A DNA stretch of 64,000 nt, taken from positions 66,547-130,546 of the forward strand of contig NZ_BBMB01000011.1 in NCBI RefSeq assembly GCF_000971235.1, read 5' to 3'. The first letter of the stretch is position 1; each line of letters opens with the position of its first letter. Below, one piece after another: positions 57,889 through 64,000 of this stretch. The notes below the pieces were generated by a model. The model saw nothing but the letters and a program-made list of their open reading frames with translations. It searched no databases and was not told where the DNA came from. The position numbers and the translations under genes were made by a program. Origin of the DNA: Demequina subtropica (GTDB lineage Bacteria > Actinomycetota > Actinomycetes > Actinomycetales > Demequinaceae).

Positions 57889-58980
57889 TTAGCGCTCCAC
57901 CTCACCGGCGATGAACGACTCGAGCTGGTTGCGGCCCTTCGTGTCCTCCATCTGGACCGGCGGCGACTTCATGAAGTAGGTCGACGCGGACAGGATCGGG
58001 CCGCCGACGCCGCGGTCCTTGGCGATCTTCGCCGCGCGCATGGCGTCGATGATGATGCCGGCCGAGTTCGGGGAGTCCCAGACCTCGAGCTTGTACTCGA
58101 GGTTGAGGGGCACCTCGCCGAAGGCCGAGCCCTCGAGGCGGACGTACGCCCACTTGCGGTCGTCGAGCCACGCGACGTAGTCCGACGGGCCGATGTGCAC
58201 GTCGCGGCCGTCCTTGATGCCACCGAGCGGGCCGGTGAGGTTCGAGGTGACGGCCTGCGTCTTCGAGATCTTCTTGGACTCGAGACGCTCGCGCTCGAGC
58301 ATGTTCTTGAAGTCCATGTTGCCGCCGACGTTGAGCTGGTACGTGCGGTCGAGGCGCACGCCGCGGTCCTCGAACAGCTTCGCGATCACGCGGTGCGTGA
58401 TGGTCGCGCCGACCTGCGACTTGATGTCGTCACCGACGATCGGGACACCGGCGGCCTCGAACTTCGCGGCCCACTCGGGGTCCGAAGCGATGAAGACGGG
58501 GAGCGCGTTGACGAACGCGACCTTGGCGTCGATCGCGCACTGCGCGTAGAACTTGGCGGCCTCCTCGGAGCCCACGGGGAGGTAGCAGATGAGGACGTCG
58601 ACCTCGCGGTCCTTGAGGACCTGGGTGACGTCGACGGGGGCCTCGTCCGACTCGACGATGGTCTGGCGGTAGTACTTGCCGAGGCCGTCGAGGGTGACAC
58701 CGCGCTGGACCTGGACGTCCGTCTTCGGCACGTCGCAGATCTTGATGGTGTTGTTCTCCGAGGACTGGGTCGCCTCGACGAGCTCCTTGCCCACCTTGAG
58801 CGAGTCCACGTCGAAGGCGGCCACGAACTCGATGTCCGAGACGTGGTAGTCGCCGAACTGCACGTGCATGAGGCCGGGCACGGTGTCCTCGGGCTTGGCG
58901 TTCTTGTAGAACTCCACGCCCTGGATGAGGGACGTCGCGCAGTTGCCCACGCCGACGATGGCGGCACGAAGCTTGGCCAT
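57889..58980 (-). CDS. ino1: Inositol-3-phosphate synthase
   Basis: 363 aa, ATG with AAGGAG upstream. NAD-binding [17 protein letters not shown] and the substrate-site region [20 protein letters not shown] typical of actinobacterial enzymes. Makes myo-inositol 3-phosphate from glucose 6-phosphate, for phosphatidylinositol, mycothiol and related molecules. Lies 15 bases after a PadR regulator on the same strand, probably in one operon. Confidence 0.95.
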   Translation of the reverse strand: MAKLRAAIVGVGNCATSLIQGVEFYKNAKPEDTVPGLMHVQFGDYHVSDIEFVAAFDVDSLKVGKELVEATQSSENNTIKICDVPKTDVQVQRGVTLDGLGKYYRQTIVESDEAPVDVTQVLKDREVDVLICYLPVGSEEAAKFYAQCAIDAKVAFVNALPVFIASDPEWAAKFEAAGVPIVGDDIKSQVGATITHRVIAKLFEDRGVRLDRTYQLNVGGNMDFKNMLERERLESKKISKTQAVTSNLTGPLGGIKDGRDVHIGPSDYVAWLDDRKWAYVRLEGSAFGEVPLNLEYKLEVWDSPNSAGIIIDAMRAAKIAKDRGVGGPILSASTYFMKSPPVQMEDTKGRNQLESFIAGEVER

Positions 58981-58995
58981 GGTGTTTCTCCTTGA

Positions 58996-59583
58996 CTAGT
59001 GGTCCGCTGGCGCGGAGCCGTTGTTCTCACCGCCGCGGGCGGATCGTTCATTCTCGATGAGGCGGTCGAGCCACTGGACCTCGCGCTCGACCTGCTCGAG
59101 GCCGTGGCGCTGAAGCTCTGCGGTGTAGGCGTCGTGGCGCTCGTGCATGCGCTTGAGCCCGTCCGACACCTCCTCGAGCCGTTCGGAGAGCCGGCTGCGC
59201 CGCCCCTCCAGGATCCGCAGCCGCGTCGCGGCGTCGGTGTGTGCGAAGAGAGAGAAGCGCACGTCGAACGCGTCGTCGTCCCACGACGATGCGCCGGCGT
59301 TCGCCAGCTCCTCCGACAGTCGGGCGCGCCCCGGGTCCGTGAGGCTGTACGCGATGCGCGCGCGCCGGGACGATGCGGACGACGAGCCCGCGGGCTCCTC
59401 GCCGGAGGCCTCGATGAGGCCCGCCTCGACCATGCGACGCAGGCACGGGTACAGCGACCCGTAGCTGAGGGCCCGGAACGGGCCCAGCTCGGCACCCAGC
59501 CGCTTGCGGATCTGGTAGCCGTGGAGGGGCTGGTCGCGGAGGATGCCGAGGATCGCGAGGGTCAGGACATCGGTCTTGGCCAT
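58996..59583 (-). CDS. PadR-family transcriptional regulator
   Basis: 195 aa from ATG 59583 with GGAGG upstream. Winged helix DVLTLAILGILRDQPLHGYQ, then FRALSYGSLYPCLRRMVEAG, and a long C-terminal helical (Vir_act_alpha_C-like) domain. Its gene precedes ino1 in the same operon, as in several actinobacteria, so it probably controls inositol synthesis. Two palindromes lie just upstream. Confidence 0.92.
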   Translation of the reverse strand: MAKTDVLTLAILGILRDQPLHGYQIRKRLGAELGPFRALSYGSLYPCLRRMVEAGLIEASGEEPAGSSSASSRRARIAYSLTDPGRARLSEELANAGASSWDDDAFDVRFSLFAHTDAATRLRILEGRRSRLSERLEEVSDGLKRMHERHDAYTAELQRHGLEQVEREVQWLDRLIENERSARGGENNGSAPADH

Positions 59584-59638
59584 GCCATGCTCCTCCCGGC
59601 TCGGGGCCCGCATAGCGAGCCGATCTCACGAACAGTTA

Positions 59639-59651
59639 TATCGCTCCGATA
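59639..59651. promoter_or_regulatory. Candidate PadR operator overlapping the promoter
   Basis: TATCG-CTC-CGATA, a perfect inverted repeat in an A/T-rich patch; on the reverse strand a TATAAC -10 box (59640-59635) overlaps it. Confidence 0.55.
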
Positions 59652-59666
59652 CATCGGGCACCGTAC

Positions 59667-59682
59667 ATCACGAGATCGTGAT
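59667..59682. promoter_or_regulatory. Second palindrome upstream of padR-ino1
   Basis: ATCACGA-GA-TCGTGAT, perfect 7 bp arms, 15 bases further upstream, near a possible -35. Could bind PadR or an independent regulator. Confidence 0.5.
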
Positions 59683-59819
59683 CCGCGAAACCGGCTCGCC
59701 GGGTCACGATGCGGCGTCGCCGCGCGTTGGGGGAGCATCCGGGGCGCCGCCCCAGCCGGCGGGACGCGCGCATCGTCCCGGATCGGGGCGTGCGCCCCCT
59801 CAGTCCTTAAGGTGGTCAC

Positions 59820-62189
59820 GTGACCGAACGACCCAGCTCGCCTCAGCGCGTCCCCACGCGCCGCCCCGTCTCGACGTCCTCGCGGACCGCTTCCGCGGGT
59901 CAGCAGCCCACGCGGCGCAGCACTCGGGCGACGCAGCCGACCACCGGGTGGGCGGCCACGGGCGTGGCGGAGAGCGCCCCGGTGACGCAGGCCAAGGGGT
60001 CCGGCGCGGGGTCCGGCGGCTCCGGAGGCAAGGGCTCGGGTGGCAAGGGCAAGGGCGACCAGCCGCGCTGGAAGACGATCCTCAAGATCACGGGCCTGTC
60101 GATGCTCGTGGCGCTGTTCGTCACGATCGCCGCCGGCGCCATCCTGATGATGGTCATCTACTCGAAGCTCGAGGTGCCGGCCGCGTCCGACGTCGCGCTC
60201 GCGCAGTCCTCGACCGTGTACTGGTCCAACGGCACCACCGAGATGGGCAAGGTGGGCGAGGTCGATCGCGAGATCATCGACTGCGCGGACCTCAACGACT
60301 ACACGTCGCACGCCGTGGTCGCGGCGGAGGACCGCACGTTCTACACCAACCCCGGCATCGACTTCGCGGGCACGGCCCGCGCGCTGTACAAGACCGTGGT
60401 CCAGGGCGACAAGCAGGGCGGGTCGACCATCACGCAGCAGTACGTCGAGCGCTACTACGTCGGCGAGACCACCACCGACATCCCGGGCAAGATCAAGGAG
60501 GCGCTCCTCGCGCTCAAGGTGGACCAGGAGCAGAGCAAGGACGAGGTGCTCTGCAACTACATGAACACCATCTACCTGGGCCGCGGCGCGTACGGCATCG
60601 AGGCGGCGGCGCAGGCGTACTTCGGCAAGCCCGCGTCGGAGCTCACGCTCTCCGAGTCGGCGATGATCGCCGGCGTGATCCCCGCGCCGAGCGCCTGGGA
60701 CCCGCGCGTGTCCCCCGCGAAGGCGGAGCAGCGGTGGAACTACGTGCTCGACGGCATGGTGACCACCGGCTTCATCACGCAGGCCGAGCGCGACGAGCAG
60801 GAGTTCCCCGAGACGATCGAGTACGGCGCCACCAACACGTTCGGCGGCACCGACGGCTACCTGCTGCGCACCGCGCTGGACGAGGCGGTCGGCCACCTCG
60901 ACCTCACGCAGGAGGAGCTCGAGATGGGCGGCTACCAGATCATCACGACCTTCCGCCGGGGCGACCAGAAGGCCGTGGTCAAGGCGGTCACGGACATGCC
61001 CGACGACCACGCCGACAACCTCAAGGTCGCGGCCACCACGGTCGATGCGCGCACGGGGGCGGTGACGGGCATGTACGGAGGCCCCGACTACCTCACGGTG
61101 CAGCGCAACGCCGTGACCCAGGACGTCGCGCAGGCGGGATCCACCTTCAAGCCGTTCGCCATGATCGCCGCGCTGTCCAACGGCTACTCGCTCGACACCA
61201 CCTTCCTGTCGAACAGCGACATGGTGATCGAGGGCTTCGAGAACCCGGTCCGCAACTACGGCGGGACCAACTACGGGTATATCGACATGGTCGAGGCGAC
61301 CAAGCGCTCGGTGAACACGTACTACGTGCAGCTCGGCGAGGCGGTGGGCCCGCAGACGGTCATGGACACCTCGATCACCGCCGGCCTGCCCGAGGACACG
61401 CTGGGCCTCAACGCGGAGCCCTCGAACGTGCTCGGCGCCGCGTCCCCGACCGCGGCGCAGATGGCGCACGCCTACACGACCATCGCGTCGGGCGGTATCG
61501 AGAAGGAGAGCTACACGGTCCAGGAGATCATCGGACCGGACGGCGAGCCCGTGTACGTCCACCGCGACGACTCGGAGCGCGTGTTCTCCGAGGACGTCAT
61601 GGCCGACACCACCTACGCGATGCAGCAGGTGGTCCAGGGCGGCACGGGCTGGAAGGCCGCCGAGCTGGGCCGTCCTCTCGCGGGCAAGTCCGGCACGGCG
61701 AACGACAACAAGTCGGCGTGGTTCATCGGCTTCAGCCCGCAGATCGTGGGCGTGGTCTCGATGTACCAGGTGGGCGAGGACGGTTCGGTCGAGTCGATCA
61801 CGCCGTTCGGCGGCTACCAGTCGATGACGGGAGGCTCCGTGCCGCTCGACATCTGGGTCGAGATGATGGGACCTGTGCTCGAGCGGTTCAAGGTCGAGGA
61901 GTTCCCGGACCGCGCCGACGTGGGCACGGAGCTGAGCACCAGCCCCTCGCCCGAGCCGAGCGAGACCGTGTCGGAGGAGCCGTCGGCGTCGCCCACGCCG
62001 GAGCCCTCGGAGACGAGCACGCCCAAGCCGAGCAAGACGAGTACGCCCAAGCCGAGCAAGACGAGCACGCCCAAGCCGTCGAGCACCACGCCGGAGCCGG
62101 TGGTCACGCCGTCCGAGACGACCGATCCCGATCCGGTGGTCACCCCGACCGCCGACGCCGGCGGCGGGGCGGCGGACGGCGGCACGTGA
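59820..62189 (+). CDS. Class A penicillin-binding protein
   Basis: 789 aa, GTG 59820 with AAGGTGG upstream. A basic Thr/Ser-rich cytosolic head, one membrane helix (LSMLVALFVTIAAGAILMMV), glycosyltransferase domain (VVAAEDRTFYTNPGIDFAG with catalytic Glu, GSTITQQYVE, NTIYLGRGAYGIEAAAQAYF) and transpeptidase domain: active Ser in AGSTFKPF, SVN in KRSVNTYY and KSGT in LAGKSGTAND. The last ~80 residues are Pro/Ser/Thr/Lys repeats (TPKPSK units). Polymerises and cross-links peptidoglycan outside the membrane. Confidence 0.96.
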   Translation: MTERPSSPQRVPTRRPVSTSSRTASAGQQPTRRSTRATQPTTGWAATGVAESAPVTQAKGSGAGSGGSGGKGSGGKGKGDQPRWKTILKITGLSMLVALFVTIAAGAILMMVIYSKLEVPAASDVALAQSSTVYWSNGTTEMGKVGEVDREIIDCADLNDYTSHAVVAAEDRTFYTNPGIDFAGTARALYKTVVQGDKQGGSTITQQYVERYYVGETTTDIPGKIKEALLALKVDQEQSKDEVLCNYMNTIYLGRGAYGIEAAAQAYFGKPASELTLSESAMIAGVIPAPSAWDPRVSPAKAEQRWNYVLDGMVTTGFITQAERDEQEFPETIEYGATNTFGGTDGYLLRTALDEAVGHLDLTQEELEMGGYQIITTFRRGDQKAVVKAVTDMPDDHADNLKVAATTVDARTGAVTGMYGGPDYLTVQRNAVTQDVAQAGSTFKPFAMIAALSNGYSLDTTFLSNSDMVIEGFENPVRNYGGTNYGYIDMVEATKRSVNTYYVQLGEAVGPQTVMDTSITAGLPEDTLGLNAEPSNVLGAASPTAAQMAHAYTTIASGGIEKESYTVQEIIGPDGEPVYVHRDDSERVFSEDVMADTTYAMQQVVQGGTGWKAAELGRPLAGKSGTANDNKSAWFIGFSPQIVGVVSMYQVGEDGSVESITPFGGYQSMTGGSVPLDIWVEMMGPVLERFKVEEFPDRADVGTELSTSPSPEPSETVSEEPSASPTPEPSETSTPKPSKTSTPKPSKTSTPKPSSTTPEPVVTPSETTDPDPVVTPTADAGGGAADGGT

Positions 62190-62207
62190 GCCGGTCCGCC
62201 GTGGGGC

Positions 62208-63251
62208 TCAGCGGGCGACGGCCCGCTTGAGCCTCAGGGCGGCCACCAGCGCGCGGTAGCGGAGGGGCTTGAGCGGCACGTCCCAAGCGCCGTCGCACTC
62301 GACGATCTCGCCGAGCTGCTGCTTGAACTCGCGCACGCCCATGAGCTGCGGTGCGCGCGCGGAGCCCACGCCGAAGAGGTCGTACTCGCGCACGCCCTCC
62401 GCCTTGAGCGTCATGAGGATCTCCCACTTGATGCGCAGGGCCGCGTTGGTGTCGCGCGCCTCGAGGTTGTTGGCGGCGTAGTAGTCGGTGCCGCCGTCCT
62501 CGTGCACCACCGCGAGCACCCAGGCCACCGCGCGACCCGGCGCGAGCGTGCCGTCCTCGCCCGCATCGTGCCGCCGCGCGACCCAGATCCGGGTGTGCGG
62601 CGCGAGCGCGTCGAGCATCGTGAGGTACATGTCCGCCGGGAAGATGCCGAAGCCGGCGCCCTCCGCCGTCTCGCGGTAGATCGCGTAGAGCTCCTCGAAC
62701 TGCTCGGCGCTCAGGCCGGTCTCCTCGGTCACCGTCATGGCCTCGTCCTTAAGGGTGCGGCGGATCTTGTAGCGGCCGCGCTTGGAGAACGTGGACATGA
62801 TCGTGTCGCTGTCAGGGGTGAGGTCGATGATGACGGTGTGGTCGAACGTCACCGTCTGGAGCAGCTCCCGAAGGTCGGGGGCGGCGTGGCGCGCGTGCAT
62901 GCGCAGGAACGTCGCCCACGGGTAGCGCACCTTGAGGTCGGCGACCAGCGCGTCGCGGATGGCCTTCTCGTTGCCCGGGGTCCGCTCGACGAGCGGGATG
63001 GGGCCGTGCTTGGCCCACACGTACGGGAAGCCGCGGACCTCGTACCGCGACACGGAGACCACCGCGACGGGCGCATCGTCCGCCGCCAGGACCGCGAGGC
63101 GGTCCAGGTGCTCGCGCCCGGGCACCGCGGCGTCGTAGGCGTCCCACGCCGGGGCCTGCTCGATCGGGACGGGGTGGTCGGCGCGACGCGCGAGCTCCAG
63201 GAAGCGCTCGTCGGACACGACCTCGACGCGCAGCGGCGTGGGAAGGCTCAT
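62208..63251 (-). CDS. FemAB-type peptidoglycan bridge aminoacyltransferase
   Basis: 347 aa. FemX/FemAB family with two GNAT-like halves: EQAPAWDAYDAAVPG, VAVVSVSRYEVRGFPYVWAKHGPIPLV start-site region, TFSKRGRYKIRRTLKDEAM and AIYRETAEGAGFGIFPADM. Uses aminoacyl-tRNA to add amino acids to lipid-II stem peptide cross-bridges. Next to an ATP-grasp ligase in the same orientation (18-base gap), suggesting mixed bridge building. Confidence 0.9.
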   Translation of the reverse strand: MSLPTPLRVEVVSDERFLELARRADHPVPIEQAPAWDAYDAAVPGREHLDRLAVLAADDAPVAVVSVSRYEVRGFPYVWAKHGPIPLVERTPGNEKAIRDALVADLKVRYPWATFLRMHARHAAPDLRELLQTVTFDHTVIIDLTPDSDTIMSTFSKRGRYKIRRTLKDEAMTVTEETGLSAEQFEELYAIYRETAEGAGFGIFPADMYLTMLDALAPHTRIWVARRHDAGEDGTLAPGRAVAWVLAVVHEDGGTDYYAANNLEARDTNAALRIKWEILMTLKAEGVREYDLFGVGSARAPQLMGVREFKQQLGEIVECDGAWDVPLKPLRYRALVAALRLKRAVAR

Positions 63252-63269
63252 GGGCCGAGCCTAACGGCG

Positions 63270-64000
63270 CTAGAAGCCCGAATCCGTGGGCCGCGGGTAG
63301 TGCTCGAGGTACTTCTGCACCAGCCGCAGGTCGAGCGCGCGGACCCACAGGCGGCGCTTGAGGGAGCCGTCGCCGCGGTAGCGCAGCGGGTGCGCGACGC
63401 CGTGGCGGCGCTTCGCGGCCTTGACCTTCGCGCGCAGCGCGGGGTCCGCGACGTAGCGCAGCAGGAACCGGTACGGCACCACGGAGTAGAGCACCTGGTC
63501 CTGAGGGACCTGCGGCGCCACGGGGGCCTCGCCGGTCACGGTCTCGGGCAGCAGGTCGCGCGCGACCACCTCGGCCACGTTGACGCCGGCGGCGGTGACG
63601 TAGAAGTTGTTGCGGCCGATGCGCGGGTTCACCTCGAAGAAGATGCTCTCGCCGGTGCGCGACGAGACCTTGTAGTCGAAGTTGGCGAAGCCCTGGTAGC
63701 CGGCGTGGTCGAGGAGGCGCGCGGCGGCGTCGAAGGCCTCCTGGTCGACGTGGGTGAGGATCGCGGCGGGGATCCCGAGCGTGCCGGGGGTGTGCTCCTC
63801 GAGCAGGACCTGGCCGCCGCCCACGAGCGTGACCGCGCCCGTGCGGTCGCGGTAGGCCGTGAGCGAGCGCATGCACGTCTCGTCGCCCGGGACGAACTCC
63901 TGGAGCAGGAACTCGCTGGGGTACGCCGCCGCCTCGAGGTGGCCGAGCACCGCGGCGATCTCCTCCGCGGACGTGAAGTGGTGGATCTTCTGCTTGCCCG
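63270..64000 (-). CDS. ATP-grasp ligase, carboxylate-amine type (partial)
   Basis: The C-terminal ~243 residues; the N-terminus is beyond the right edge. ATP-grasp features: FLLQEFVPGDETCMRS, FANFDYKVSSRTGESIFFEV followed by NPRIGRNNFYVTAAGVN with the metal-binding Glu and Asn. Related ligases include D-aspartate ligases that attach D-amino acids to lipid II. Together with the FemAB neighbour it suggests a bridge with a D-amino acid. Family firm, substrate inferred. Confidence 0.8.
   Translation of the reverse strand, partial: GKQKIHHFTSAEEIAAVLGHLEAAAYPSEFLLQEFVPGDETCMRSLTAYRDRTGAVTLVGGGQVLLEEHTPGTLGIPAAILTHVDQEAFDAAARLLDHAGYQGFANFDYKVSSRTGESIFFEVNPRIGRNNFYVTAAGVNVAEVVARDLLPETVTGEAPVAPQVPQDQVLYSVVPYRFLLRYVADPALRAKVKAAKRRHGVAHPLRYRGDGSLKRRLWVRALDLRLVQKYLEHYPRPTDSGF

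Overview
The window is a 64 kb piece of a high-GC actinobacterial chromosome that carries the replication origin. The block ino1 / cca / NUDIX / DUF6049 / murJ / pseudokinase / trxB-trxA / parB-parA-rsmG-jag-yidC-yidD-rnpA-rpmH / dnaA / oriC / dnaN-recF-DUF721 / gyrB-gyrA / DUF3566 / tRNA-Ile / tRNA-Ala / DLW-39 is the origin neighbourhood of Micrococcales. A Demequina- or Cellulomonas-like genus is my best guess, but the sequence does not fix the genus. GTG and TTG starts, overlapping stop/start pairs and probable leaderless starts (TANNNT six or seven bases before the start codon) are common. No rRNA genes, CRISPR array or transposase gene were seen.

Left part (1-10.3 kb): a partial cyclophilin, an Ala/Lys-rich membrane helix protein, a GH127 beta-L-arabinofuranosidase with a LacI-type operator, and a small protein behind a 9-codon upstream ORF. 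Next come a GntR regulator coupled to an unusual cytoplasmic Cache-domain protein and, divergently, a polyamine-type ABC importer (ATPase, lipoprotein, two permeases). Two identical GntR-type operators lie between them. A copper-chaperone-like HMA protein follows, with a MerR/CueR-type promoter. Then 10.36-11.64 kb: tRNA-Ala, DLW-39 protein, tRNA-Ile, DUF3566 protein.

11.8-21.8 kb is a block set between DUF3566 and gyrA, genes that are normally neighbours: an MprF-like acyltransferase, a SulP anion transporter, a Fur-type regulator with catalase, a CoA-disulfide-reductase/rhodanese/TusA/DsrE fusion behind CsoR/CstR-like operators, and two small membrane proteins. 21.9-31.7 kb holds gyrA, gyrB, a tandem-domain membrane protein, an APH-like kinase, DUF721, recF and dnaN.

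31.7-32.85 kb is the dnaA-dnaN intergenic region, the presumed oriC. It has a DnaA-box cluster, an 11-mer present three times, and about eight copies of a separate 15-16 bp iteron in palindromic or half-site form. From dnaA rightwards, the rpmH-rnpA-yidD-yidC-jag-rsmG-parA-parB run carries three parS sites. Then come a ddl-like ligase, an aminotransferase, a fused thioredoxin reductase-thioredoxin, a pseudokinase, MurJ, DUF6049, NUDIX and the CCA-adding enzyme. Several of these serve cell-wall synthesis, as do the class A PBP, FemAB-type transferase and ATP-grasp ligase at the right end.

The most unusual signals are: (i) a 9/10-mer, (C)GCATCGTCC, counted by eye 30 times on both strands, twice as inverted pairs, and absent from about 12.6 kb around the origin; (ii) the iteron array in oriC; (iii) a 1.09 kb cassette holding an AbiEi/DUF559-like gene between 49 bp inverted repeats (46/49 identical); (iv) the operator-linked GntR/Cache/polyamine-transport locus; (v) a four-module sulfur-transfer fusion behind CsoR/CstR-like operators.
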